Shown here in pieces: positions 39,101 through 51,027 of a DNA stretch of 64,000 nucleotides. Under the pieces are notes generated by a model. That model ran no database searches and was not told where the DNA came from. It saw only the letters and a list, made by a program, of their open reading frames with translations. The DNA is from Parus major. Its lineage: Eukaryota; Chordata; Aves; Passeriformes; Paridae. Each line of letters begins with the position of its first letter. The stretch's first letter is position 1. The stretch lies in assembly GCF_001522545.3 (NCBI RefSeq), contig NC_031770.1, positions 7,343,321 to 7,407,320 of the forward strand. The letters run 5' to 3'. A program made the translations under genes and the position numbers.

Positions 39101-42100
39101 TCCTATGTAAAACCTATAAATCTGAAAGGAGATATCACAGTCCTGTCTCCTTATCTTTTCTTCTCATCATGACTGATAGAAAATAACCAAGGAGGCATTT
39201 TCAATCAATTCCACTGTACAGCACATCACAGAACTTGTCCTCTTTCTGCCCCATAGCAACAGAAGTAACACCATGACTGGAGGAGAAAAAAAAACAATAT
39301 TCCACTTGATTCTGAAAGCAATTAGAAAAAAAAACAGGAAATGCTGACTGTCTTTATCTGGGCTGGATAAATTGTATACAGTCATCATGAGAACTCATAT
39401 TTCTTCAAGTGGACCTTGTTTAAACTGTTCTCACACTATGAAAACAGCATCTGAAAAGCCAGAAGTTTTCTAAAAAATTTCTTAGAACCTTTTTCTATTT
39501 TATTATTGAGAGTATTAATCTGATAAGGTCGACAGAATATTAGACTTTTTCTTTATTTAGGCAGTTATGGGGAGTTTAGGCATCATTTTCTTAAAGAACT
39601 ATGTATCAATGAGAACTGCCTCTGCCTTTATGGCCACTCTGCAACACTTCACCAAACTCAGAATTAAATTTAGACTTAAATTTAAATTTGTCTTAAAATT
39701 CAACTCAATTAGACTAGAAATGTGGACTTTTTGAGCAAATCCAACACAGCATCTGGCTGAACAGAAATGCAACTGGATCTGAAAGAGAGCACTGGCTTAG
39801 GGTGCATCTGCCTGGATCTTTTCTTATAGACTAGACTACTTGTCAGACACCACTAAAAGGCTTTGAAACACAGGAAAACCACTTTTGAAAGAATATCAAA
39901 CAGCATAAATAAAAGGAGGGAACTCAGAACAATGAGGGAAAGCTGAATGAGAAGGCTTATCTACAACTTTCACTATTGACAAAGGATCCCTGCAGAGCTC
40001 TGCTTGATTCCAGACCTTGTTTCCATCACCTCTCAGGAGACCCTGCATGTCTTTATGAGAGCTGGAGTTCCACCTTCCCTGCTGCTTTGTTGCTCCTTCT
40101 GCCAACCATAGGTACTGTTTGCAACCATGGGCACTGTCCATAACAGATGCCTCTGGTTTTATTGATGCAAAAGCTCTTCCCACACTGTTTCTAGCACAGC
40201 CTCGTCTGAATATCCTGACACAACATGAAAGGAAGGGGAGTTCTCTGGCATACTAATTCAGCTCTAACATAAATGTGTTTAGACCTGATTAAGCTATTAC
40301 TGTTTCATCATGTCTTTAAAGACAACACATAAAATTGTCACTCAAACGGAAGCTTTTTTGGAAATGAATCAATTCATACAGAATACTTAATAGCAGACTA
40401 GCACAAACAGCTCCATGACATATTCCTGCTGCAAAAGAAGGTGCTGTCTTAACTCTAATAAATTATCAGTTTCTTCCTGTTTTGAATTCTCTCCAGTCAG
40501 TTCTTGTGAGACCCACTCAACATCTTTAATTCTGTTCTGTATCAAGATAAAGAACCTGAGTGGACAGAACATCCCGCTGGCCTATTCCCATACTTGTCTA
40601 TGGTGACAGGATGCTGAACCTGCACTAAAACAAAATATTGTTGGTTACTATGTTAGAGCTGAAAGACTTATGAATTGACCATGAAGCTGCCAGGGAAAGT
40701 GGAACTCATTCTCTCTCTTCTGGCATATAAACAAAACAATCTTTATTACTGCATGCAGTAAGAAGAATTTTATGTACTTTTTATATACAGAAATTTATTA
40801 TGTTTGTTCCTCTATATAACTATGCAGGATTTAATTACAAACACAAAGACTAGAAATGTCTGTTGAAGCAAATACCTCTGAGATACCTAGGATTCACAGT
40901 TTTGGGCACTGTCTTAAAATTCAACTCAATTATCACTTGTCATTTTGTCAGGTTCCAAAGTGCTGTAACATGCAGATAGGTCAGCTACCAATTTTCCTGA
41001 AAGAGGAACCTTGTGGAAGAAAGCTTATTTAGGACCTAGCAAAGGAAATGAGATTAGCAACACCTCAGTCCTTTCCCACAACTGACATATATTTCGGATG
41101 ACCTGAAAATAAACTTTAACTAAGGGAAGTAAGGTTGAAATCAGGAATTATTTTGACAGCAGACATGGTATTCTGACCTATGAGGAAAAGATTAAATTAA
41201 TAGGTATATTTAATCTCCCCCCTCTGCCACATTTTCCTGATTTTTAAGGAAAAAAAAAATACAAAGCTGCTATTCCATGTGTTCTAATTTTCTACAGAAT
41301 AACTGTAGGAGCTTCTGAAGATTAATACAGATCAAAGTAGAGCTGGGAGCTCTGCATGGAAAAGGTTTAAAATAGAAAAGTTTGTGGAAGGTCTGTGGAT
41401 TGTAGCATGGAGCTAAATCCTGACTACAGCAGAAGCAATCCCCTGTGAGACACAGACCTGGAGGGAAAGGAAAAAGCATTAGCAGTTGATTGATTCATAT
41501 GAGGGAATGACTATAAAAAACATCCCCAAAACTGCCAAACTGCACAGACTCTTTCAACTGCTCCCTCATGATAAGATCTTGTAGAGGCTTACATGGGTTT
41601 TACCAGTGAAGGAAAAATACTTGGAAAAGAAATCCATCAACATAATCAGAACAGAAGCTACCTCTTTACTTTAGCCATCTTCACTAACCATTACCTAATC
41701 CAGTAATTCTCATGTGCTGAAAACTGAGTAGAAGAGTCCTTGGTGGAGTTTCATGTGCACTTACACATCTCTCAGCATCTCTCTGGGTCTGGGCTTTCAC
41801 TAGCCCCAAGAAAATCAAAGTTCAACACGTAAAAGGAGGTATTCCACCCACAAATGGCATGGTATGTTTCAAAACGAAAATTTAATTATCACAAACAAAG
41901 CGGAGACTGCCCATCTTAATAAAAACCTTTTCAAAAGAGAGAGCAACTCCAAAATGGTCCATTACACTGTGAGGAAGGTCACTCCTCCACCTCACAGCAG
42001 CTAACAAAGCATCTGGCAGCACATTCAGTAAAGGAGGCTGCCAGTTCTGCCTCTGATGCCATGTATATCAGTTATGCTACACATATGTCCACACACACTG

Positions 42101-42692
42101 AGAACACATTTCCAATTAGACTTTAGATGTTGCTTTGAAAAAACACTGGCTGTGTACCAGAGGAAACAAAATTAATATGCTTTTTCCTCCCCAGCATTTC
42201 TGTGCAGAAAATCAACTGGAAGTTTGGAGAAGTAACACCTTGGAAATGCAGAGTGGGAAGAATAAGAACAATAAAGACAGCCTGAAATGAAACAAGCCTT
42301 TGTCATGCATATGTGAAAAATACTTTAATAATATTTTCACGCTTTCATTATTTCAGGTAAATATTTCAAGTCTAGGCCTTTTCTGTACCTGACACTTGCA
42401 TCTCAATAAAGGCCTTTCCTATAACCTATAGGCATTTAATCCACATCTCTGGAACTCCTCAAATTGAACTGACATTGTCTCTGGAACTGCTCACCCCTGG
42501 AGTTTGGCCACTAGCCTCCTCTGTACAATCAACCCACTTGGAAAATGCTTGTCTTTATAGCGTCCTATACTGTGCATTCTTCTCACCTCTCTTATTTAAC
42601 AGTATCAAGGCCACTTACTTAAGAGAAAGAGAACCAGAAATTGCATTTAGTGGAACAAAAGCATTAAAGAAAAGCAAATGATAAGCACTCAC
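36152..42692. other. KIF16B intron between the first and second PX exons
   Basis: A 6.5-kb intron. It contains a CR1 3' fragment (separate entry) and a 23-bp perfect repeat at 39689-39711 and 40910-40932. A 139-codon open frame at 36454-36873 minus has no recognisable features and lacks splice-site support. Confidence 0.6.
37725..37868 (+). mobile_element. CR1 LINE 3' terminal fragment
   Basis: CCCTGGAAGTGTTCAAAAAA begins the end of CR1 ORF2 (the LEVFKxxL motif), followed by a 3' untranslated part with TTTTTCCAACCTTCACAATT and a decayed ATTCTRTGATTCT-type end (ATTCTGTCATTTTA). It is about 145 bp, heavily 5'-truncated, and antisense to KIF16B. Confidence 0.75.
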
Positions 42693-42815
42693 CTTTATTT
42701 CAAACTCATAGTGTTCATCCTTTCCCTGCCCACACAGGACATACCGTGGAATACTGATTTTAATTGGGTCCTTCAGGTTGTCTGGACTTGCTCCCAGTGA
42801 ACGACAGACCATCCG
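42693..42815 (-). CDS. KIF16B: KIF16B exon: first part of the PX domain
   Basis: This 123-nt exon encodes 41 residues in phase 0. They include RMVCRSLGASPDNLKD, then DPIKISIPRYVLCGQGKD and HYEFEIK, which form the first beta strands of the PX (phox) domain of KIF16B. The donor is AAG|GTGAGT. The acceptor is unusual: a CT-rich tract lies about 16 to 32 bases upstream, while the last 15 bases (ggtatgtacatgaaag) are purine-rich. The Ile/Val alternation and the KDEHYEF turn agree with a PX beta hairpin. The domain continues in the next two exons. Confidence 0.95.
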
Positions 42816-45800
42816 CTTTCATGTACATACCAAAGAGGGAGAAGAAAGGAAAACCAAAATCACTACATAAGGAAAAAAAGAAAAGAACTTCACTGAAAAT
42901 GAGAAAGTGTTCTTGGTCAGAGAAGCAGGAAAAGAGGAGGTAGAAATTACTTCTAAAATGAAGGAATTCTTTGAAAACAAAGTGGATCTTGTCCTATAGG
43001 CAAGCCCTAGCATATTTTTATGCATACAAAAATTAAGGTAAAGTGTATTAAAAAATATCCCTTTAGTTGAAAAGGTATTTTCAGCTTAGATATCAAAAAC
43101 AAGGGGAAGTAGAAGACTTTATTACCTCCCCTTCAAAAAAAAAAATCAGTGCATTAATCAAGCTTTCACAATTAACTCTTTATGTATGTCTCTATCTTTT
43201 ATAATAAATTTTACAATATCATGCTAAGCTGCAGGGGTCTAGGCAATTCAAAAAGCTCTTAAATTTTAAAAGTTCAAACCTATTTTATAATTAAATAAAC
43301 AATCCACTGTCAGAACAGTTCTCTACTATTCTTTTTAATCATACCTGAGCCCCAGAAAACTCAGTTATGATAAATTTTTACAGTCTGGACAAAACAATCT
43401 AAAAAATTATTTCCAATGAGCCCTCATTCCTCTGACAGCCAGATGGAATATGTAACTCTGAAATTACATCAAAAATAAAACATTTTTGCCACTGAAAAGA
43501 TTAATGTTTTGCAGTCACTCTGCCCAAAAGTAGCAAAAGAATTTAGAGTGATAAAGTACAGAAACTGCCTTTAAGGAAGTCCTCTACTTGCTCCATTGAA
43601 CATATTTGGTCTGAAAACCTTAAAGAACTGGCAAAAAAATAACAGCAGCATGACAAACATAAGTTAACAACCAAAAAGATTGAAAAACTATCACTTTAAA
43701 GTTATGACTGTGTTATATATTTGTATTTAGCACTGCTATCCATCACTTGAGCTCTAACTGTATACTCAACATTCATCTTTGGAGCAACTCCTGGTGACTT
43801 CCTGTACACATAAGACTGTGTAGGAGTTGGAGAAGAATTTAAAACTCATTCATAAACACCTCTGCCTGTTACAGAGAGCCTTTTGACATCATCATGGCTC
43901 TCAAGAAGAGGAGGCTGTTATTTCATTGCCAGTCAATTATAAATGACAATTTCCCCTAATATTAGCATTAATAAGAGCGAAAAAGAAAATATGAAGGAAG
44001 TGAATTTTTATTCCACTGAGTTAGTTTGAGTATATTTACCACAAACATTTTCTTTTTCTTTTATTTCAAGAAACCATAAAAGAAGTTTATGTTTGAATGG
44101 AAAAATATTTTTAGCCATCTTTGTTTTACAACAAATATTGTCTCCTGTCTATTTTGCTCTTCTGTAATTACTGCCCACATTACTGGCTTTTCAGCTAAAA
44201 CTCATTTCTGGAGCACTGAAATGTAAGCTGCTCTTTCCTTGGGGGAAAAGAGAGAAGTTCATTCCCCTGAAAACAACATCATCTGTTTTAAAACAGCAAT
44301 AAAACCATAAAGCCACTCTTAAAGTCACCTCTGTCAACGTGTAATTTATTGGCAGTCATTTTCAGAGAACTCTTAAAAACAGCTAATAGAGAGGAAAACA
44401 AACTCAGACACAAAGTGTTGTGGAAAATGCACCCTAATACATTAAATAATGTTTGCTATTCATAATCAATGATCTTTATGTTTACTTTACATAGTAAAAA
44501 TAGTAGCAATATTAGAACAAAATATATTGCTCTGAAGTTCTTTTTCATGAAAGTGCAGAGTATTCATTAAGTTAGATTTTTAAAAAAGCACAGAAGACAA
44601 AAAGTGCTAATGGGAAACATAAAATGCACAAACATTTAACTTTGGAGTACAATCAGAAAAGGAATTGGTTGCAGAGACTGATTTCCTTTAACAGCCTTGA
44701 TCAAGACAGTCCTCTCAGATAGTGCCACTCAATGCTGACTTTGGGCAAGGCCCAGAAGAAATGCCATAGTGGTGTCAATGAGGGAGCCACTCCTGAGCAG
44801 GACTGATATGATGATACCACTCTGTACTCATTTGAGAACACATTCTTTGTTAAAAAAATCCCACAACACCTCAAAATAACACGACATATTTTGTTCATTT
44901 TTAGATTTCCTTAAGGAATTAGAAATGTAACGATAAAAACCCCCATAATTCTCTATCCAAACAAGTGTTCATCCTTCCAGACATAACTTCCCTACTTCTT
45001 TTTAAATCACATGTGAGTTACATTATCATGTCCTAACATATGGTAAAAACAAATGGGAAATATTCTTACACTAGGAGAGAGACTGAAGTCTAACTCTGTC
45101 TAGTAGATTTCACCTCTGCTTGGCAATATGCTTACAGAATTTAGAATTTCAGATTAGATACCAGTTTTTTCTGCCAAGAACCATCTTCCTCAAACAAGGC
45201 AGATGGCATATTCAAGCAACAGGATTCTAAAGATGTTCAGCTCCCCTTACAAAGGAAGAAACAAAAGATAGGAGACAACAGCTTATTTATTATTTGAACA
45301 TCTGACAGAGGTAAGTGGTAAAATAAATACCCCCTGTCCTAAGCAAGAGGAAAGCCTCAACTGATGGAAATATTCTACTAATGTCCAATAGCTCCATTTT
45401 TTCTTGGGATGTAGTAATAAAAAGACTGTAAGAGATGCAATCTCATAGCATCAAAAACCCCATCAGTAAGCAAGCAGAGAATGATGAAAGTAAGGTCAAG
45501 AACATTACATGGACAGAACTCTAGAGTTAAACTCACTCCATCTGTCAGGCAGTGTCCCCAGTTGTCAGCTACCTAGCTGGAGCATGCAAAACATGCACAC
45601 AGATGACAGACCCCAAAACATCTGTCCTGCCACAGTAGCACAACCAAAGGTTGAAATGCTATTTAAAGCACAACCACTTTAGCACTTGTGACAAATTTTG
45701 ATATGAAACTGAAATAAACCTTAAATTTAAAACTCTGAAGAAGAAGAAAAGAATTGTCAATGATAATATTCACAAAATTGTATGTATAAAAGCTGTAAAC

Positions 45801-46978
45801 ATCTGTAGTATTAAGAGCATTCAGTGAAAATAAGATTAAAAAATCTGGAGATGTTTTGAAATATTGAGATCAAGGGCATGAAGTAAATGAGGAGCATGAC
45901 AAACAAAGATAATCAAGAAGATTAAGGAAAAGACAATCAAGGAGGAATAGAGAACACATTAATGAGGATAGATAGTATACAGAAGGAGCTAGAAAACACT
46001 GCCAAAATGGAAATCCTAAGACAGAGCTGTAATTATAATTTTCATCCACCTACCATATAACATAGAAACATTTAATTTCCTCACTTTCCCACGGAATTGT
46101 ATGTACATCATATCAGAGATATACAAAATGCAAGTACTCAATTAATAATTATTATTGCTTAGATGTGTGTACACAGTCTCTGGTATTCCCTTACAGCTCA
46201 AAGACTCCTCTTCTCTATTGATTAAAAAAAAGGGGGGGAGGTGGGATGGGGAAGGATTTTATCAATATTTATTAGACTTTTGTTTTGAATGTATCTAAAC
46301 GTATTTGGATTTCAACACCTAGTCAAATGCATAATTAGCCAAATGGCTTCTTCACTTGAACTGAATGTTAATTTCCAGATTTCCAAAGGGATATGCAAAC
46401 TGCTTTGAAGAATTGATGGGATGACTGTCAGCTGAGTATTTATTTCTTTTTCACAGTATTTAGGAAAAAAACAATTCCTGAATCAGGTCCAACCTTGCTC
46501 CTTTTAGAAAATACAAGCTCAATTTTTGTGCACTTCTCTTTGTCTGGCAAAACTGCACAACGGATATCATTCAAATAGTACCAAAAGGCTGTCTAATTGT
46601 GATTGCTGGGATGAAGCAATGTTATGTCAAGAATGTTAGGTGCAGAAAAAAAGACATTGTTTTCCTTTAAGAGACCTCTATGAGTAGTTGTAAGAACAAG
46701 ACTCCTATACATAGTCTGCTTATCACTAGTCTATCACTCCTATCATAGCCTACTTTCACTGATGCATACAGCAGTACATGAATATCACCTAATGAAGGTT
46801 TAATAGCTCCCATATTTTCATAAAGTAAACCAGGTCAGTTAACTCAGTTTGAAATTAACAGGACAATCATGCTCCATTTGAAAAAACTAATTCATTTATA
46901 TCTGAAGTCAATTCCAGTGAAATCTGCAGCAAATCTTTCAGAAGATGGTAATTTAAATAAACATCATCATCCAAACAG
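42816..46978. other. KIF16B intron, part downstream of the decayed coding block
   Basis: No exon was seen. A 64-bp sequence at 43553-43616 recurs at 51566-51629 (separate entries). Open frames of up to 68 codons, such as 44701-44898 minus, look like chance. Confidence 0.55.
43553..43616. repeat. 64-bp dispersed repeat, copy 1
   Basis: AAAGTACAGAAACTGCCTTT to ATATTTGGTCTGAAA. It matches 51566-51629 at 60 of 64 positions without gaps; all four differences are transitions. Flanks do not match. The family is unknown to me. Confidence 0.85.
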
Positions 46979-47365
46979 TCAAACTGTAACAATCAAACTT
47001 CTCATTATGTCGCTGTAAATTCTTTAAGTGAAATGTTTGTTATAGGTAAATATTGTGAGTAAACCATCTTCAGCAGAATACAGAAGTCGAATATTCTGTC
47101 CAGCAAAGCCAACTTGAATTTCCTTTATACTGCTGATAGGAACTTCATTAAACACTGCCAAGGAACTTTGGCAGGTGCCTTGTTCAGCTGACAAAAGAAC
47201 AACATACAGAATGGAACTGAACAAAAGCAAGCAAGCAGGTTCTGGGTCCAGTTTTCAGCAACTGCCAAAGACGAGCCAACAGATACCTTTCAACTCCTCC
47301 ACCCTAACAGAAATTTGAGGTAATGCACAGATGAAAAAATCCAGGACTTTTTCCAGAGAACAGAC
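46979..47365 (-). pseudogene. terminal module of the decayed block, nearly open
   Basis: A canonical-looking acceptor (tttctaaaatttcag, AG at 47366-47367) precedes a frame that is open to 47258, has a TGA at 47255-47257, is open again to a TAA at 47024-47026, then runs 14 more codons to a TGA at 46979-46981. The translation looks like a folded domain: a hydrophobic helix (LEKVLDFFICALPQISV), a beta-rich part containing ISSIKEIQVGFAGQNIRLLY and LLTIFTYNKHF, then a helix (RIYSDIMRSLI) after the TAA. The alternating hydrophobic strands recall a PH-like fold, but this is only an impression. Both internal stops are one base away from sense codons. If translated only to the TAA, it could still be a usable C-terminal exon. 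Confidence 0.45.
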
Positions 47366-48665
47366 CTGAAATTTTAGAAATACATCTTAATACTAAACTG
47401 TTTAGTGTCTTAACACTGAACTGTTTTCTAGCTTTTTGCTTTTCCAACGGCAGGCAAATTCTTCAGAGGGCTTTCTCACAATGGCATCAGAGATCTCTGT
47501 GCTCATGCACGTTGTGACAGCCTTTTGCACAGGGGATTCAGGCTGTTCAGTATGAGCTTTAGCACCATTACTAGTGTGGGATATGTCTTGATTCATGCCT
47601 GACTAGAGGAACACATTTACTTGCAAATTTCTCATAAATGGCAGATTTTTTATTAATGATATTGCTTGGGCACATCTCTCACTTCCATCACACTGACTTC
47701 CCTACTCCTTAATTTGTTTAGAAACCACTGCACTGCTGACCAGCTGACTACAGGTATCTTTGTAAAAGCAGGAAAGCTTACTGGAAAGATACCCCAAACT
47801 GGAAGCATGTTCTGGTCTTACATCAAAACAAGAAGCTATTAACTTAAAAGGAACCAAATGAAGGCATTTTGTTGGAAGCTGAGAATTACTAGACTGGTCT
47901 TCAACTATGGGATGCACTGTCTTTAATGGGCTGTTATCTTTATAAGTTGTTGTTTCAGAATGTACATTAGACTGAGAAAAGAAGGCACAATATGCTAAAG
48001 CCAGTTTGCTCATTAGCACCTATTAAGGATCCTGCATGAGACATCTGTTTCAAGTGGGAACAATCAGATTCAGTTCTTGAGCTGTCACTGTCTGGAGAAG
48101 TAATTATTTTATCATCAAAATGATTGAAATTTTCAACCTTGTGGAGTGAATAAGCCACACTGTTAAAGTCAGAAATATGTAATGAAGTAGACAAAACATT
48201 CTGATACAGAACATTTGTATTCTTTAAAGTATTAGTACATTTAGAGTGAATTAAAATACTTTTAATGTCACAATGACAAGCAAAGCTCTCCTGCTCTGAG
48301 TTACTCCTTTCTTTCTGAAATGCCTTCTCTGATGTACAGGGGGAGGAGAGTCTTCCAAAACTGGAAAATAAATCCAGCATCTCTGTATATGCCTTCTGTC
48401 TCTTATGGTCTCTTCTGCATTTTCTCCACACAATTCAGAAGCACAATTGCTATCTTTAGACAAATGGAAAGCCATAGTGTGGCTGCCACTGTTGACTTTT
48501 CTGTTAAAAATTCCAAAAGAAGAAGATAAAAATGTCTTTGTAAAATCTTCTGACCTGAACATTTCTTAAACTGAGGATTGCTTTTGATTAGATTTATACA
48601 ATCATTCAGAATCAGTACAATCTCCCAAAATGAGAAAGAGAAAACTCAACAGATGTGACTGATAT
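46979..48665 (-). pseudogene. decayed coding block, possible lost alternative C-terminal exons of KIF16B
   Basis: On the minus strand this stretch reads as protein-like sequence that changes frame and meets stops. From its 5' end: a short helical-looking segment (about 48555-48640, ILNDCINLIKSNPQFKK), a Ser-rich segment (about 48400-48555), a third frame open from 48431 to about 47985 (KAYTEMLDLFSSFGRL at its start), then a frame running from about 48019 to 47405 with TAG at 47702-47704 and 47603-47605 and TAA at 47402-47404. The same frame reopens from 47386 to the end, as described in the next entry. The middle is Ser/Thr/His/Asn-rich, like a disordered tail. At least three frameshifts are needed. 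It lies on the same strand and inside the intron after a phase-0 KIF16B exon, so a dead alternative tail is the simplest reading. A nested unitary pseudogene is the alternative. I do not recognise the family. Confidence 0.5.
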
Positions 48666-49492
48666 CAGGTAAGGGAATAGTTGATCTTTTCAACCCCCCC
48701 TTGCTTTTTCTATGTACAGTATCCATTTCTCTTGGTCTATATTTGCTTTACTCAAAAGAATCCAGGAAAGTCAACAGGCAATGCAGAAACTTATAAGCCC
48801 TTATTTTTTTTCCCACACAAGCACAAAAAAGTAATCCCATACCAGCCAAGAGAGTGCAAAAAGTCCAACACAGATGAAAAACAACAGTGTAAAAGTCAGA
48901 AAAGTGCAAATTTGAGGTGTTTCAGCCCTCCTATTGTTACAGTTTAAATCCATGAAGGTATTTAGGATTTATTCACCAAGACCATAACTGTGTTTCAAGC
49001 AGCAGTTAAGACAACTAAAAATGGTGGGAGGGATCAGTTTAAAAGCCTTTAAAAATACATAAATACATATATGAATCCTTCAGGACACACTAACTGGCCT
49101 GGATTTTCTTGCTAACTTATAGACACCCTTACAGAGTTCACTGTGAGTCAAAATGTTACATGTATTCTGAATTCAGACAATCATTAAATGCTCATTAAAT
49201 GCTTTTCTCCTCTAAAAATAATGAAAATTATACTGTTCCAAGTTAAGAATCATGGCAAAACAATGAAGAAAGATCCACCTTAACACCACACCTTTCAAAC
49301 AAGGAAGAACTAGGTCCAATCTGAAACAAAATCACTTTGATTCCAGCTGGTAAGATGTGCCACCATCTCTGTCAGCCATTAATCTTGTTGTGAATTCAAA
49401 ATTCTAATTATGCAGCTAAACATTATGAAATTTAGTGACAGGGCATGCCATAATGTAAGACAACCATTTCATTCTGACAAATTATGACCTAC
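48666..49492. other. KIF16B intron between exon 49493-49543 and the decayed block
   Basis: About 0.8 kb directly after the GAG|GTAGGT donor. No protein-like continuation of the decayed block was seen here. Confidence 0.5.
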
Positions 49493-49543
49493 CTCATACT
49501 TCAACTTGCGTTGAATAGTGCTGTTATTATGCCTCTCATTATC
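49493..49543 (-). CDS. KIF16B: KIF16B exon: short linker ending RKLKYE
   Basis: This 51-nt exon encodes exactly 17 residues, DNERHNNSTIQRKLKYE, in phase 0 at both ends, so it could be skipped without a frameshift. The acceptor is tatgcttag|GAT and the donor GAG|GTAGGT. It matches the KIF16B segment that leads into the PX domain. The next intron, downstream on the minus strand, carries the decayed coding block at 46979-48665. The phase-0 end here would allow that block to have been an alternative continuation. Confidence 0.93.
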
Positions 49544-50075
49544 CTAAGCATAAAAAAGGTACAGGAGGTTATTAAAAAGTGCCTTTCTTGTATATATTAA
49601 TTTAAAAGTATAAAGAGGAAGAGACATTCTTTGTAATAGACAAGAATAACTATCAATATTTATTAACCCACTGGCTTAGAAGTCAATCAATCCACTCTTT
49701 GGATCTATTAGATCACCAGTGTTTGAATAGGCATTTGTTATGAAAGTATGAAATTCCATCAAGAACATTAATTTTCATCAATTAAATCTTTCTGACATAA
49801 TATGAAGATTTTTTTTTATCTGCAAACTTCTTGTTGCCATTTACACACTCTTTCCTGCCAAAGAATTTCTAGAGTACAACATAAAAATGCCACTGGAAAT
49901 AAAAAGATGATTAAAACTTAAAAACTGATACCATACTTCATTTACTGTTTACATTTTTTGGTAAATTAAAAGTATGTAAACACAGGAAAACATGAAAATT
50001 ACTGAATGTCAAAATTAAATCAGTGCTTAGACATGCTCCATTGAAGGTCAGGATGTTCCACCCATTTCTGCTCAC
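49544..50075. other. KIF16B intron, 532 bp
   Basis: The shortest intron in the window, bounded by GTGAGC and tatgcttag. Nothing else seen. Confidence 0.85.
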
Positions 50076-50181
50076 CTTGAAACTTTCTGTAGACCAGGAC
50101 GCACTAACATGATTATCCTCAGCGTTGTGATGAATATTCTGGAGCCTTCTCTGCACTTCTTGTTCAATAAAGGCATTAATC
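50076..50181 (-). CDS. KIF16B: KIF16B exon: INAFIEQEVQRRLQ helix
   Basis: This 106-nt exon completes the Arg codon and encodes INAFIEQEVQRRLQNIHH, then a polar stretch ending TESFK. The first part matches the conserved amphipathic helix between stalk and PX domain in KIF16B; the second is weakly conserved. The donor is AAG|GTGAGC (phase 0). The acceptor is tatcttaaag|G, preceded only 17 nt upstream by an (AC)9 run, so its pyrimidine tract is short and weak. This exon is a plausible target for regulated splicing. Confidence 0.93.
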
Positions 50182-51027
50182 CTTTAAGATACAGAAAAGT
50201 GTGTGTGTGTGTGTGTATGGAAAAATAGTGTATTTTTACATACAAATCAAGATAGACTACAAGGCTCTTTGAAATGTTTTAAACCCTAAGAACTGCACAG
50301 CTCTTAATTGGGAGGCTTAATGTTAGACCAGTTTTATCCCTCCTTAAGGAAGGAACACTGACTTTTGAGTGAGTGTTCATCTAACAGGCAAAGGTTAAAA
50401 ATTTGTTATTAATTGAACAAATTACTGGACCACAGGTTCAGTCACTGCTGTTGAGAGCAGCTCTACACACAAGAGGCAGTGAGGGTACAAGTGATGAAGC
50501 AGAAAGAAGGGTGTGGTTGCATCTTCAGTAACTTAACAGTTTGCCTTCATTGCTGCTGTGGTATCAGCGACTTGAGCTAGCAAAGGTTTGGTCTTCAAAC
50601 AGAAGTAATGTTCCAAGAGATGATACTGACTGCCATGTGTAAGCATAACAAGGGCAGAGATTAAAGATTTTAGTGATGCCAGGCAGCTATCCTATTAAAA
50701 AAGGTTTAAGACAATTAAATTGACTTTGTTGCCTTAAGTGTATATGAAGCAAAATCATATAGACAAGTAACTGTAAACTCAAAAACTATTTAAATACCTT
50801 TCAACCTACTGTTTCCCAACCCTGTATTCTAAAACAAACTGCACAGGAGCAACAGGTGAGGCTATTGGTTACTTACAGTAGAGCATCAATTTTATTTCCA
50901 GACCAGTCTTCCAGACAGAACAATCACAGCATTTAAATCAAATCAAATCCTGGCAGAATGGTCTTTCAAAATACTTATTTTCTAAAGCTCTTGTTTGCAT
51001 TCCATTTCAGGAATGCAGGTTACCTAC
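50182..51027. other. KIF16B intron, 846 bp
   Basis: Bounded by GTAGGT and the weak acceptor tatcttaaag. It contains an (AC)9 run next to the acceptor (50199-50216, given separately). No other feature. Confidence 0.85.
50199..50216 (-). repeat. (AC)9 microsatellite at a 3' splice site
   Basis: On the KIF16B strand the CA repeat ends 17 bases before exon 50076-50181. CA repeats near splice sites are known binding sites for hnRNP L and can repress or activate exons. Confidence 0.8.
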
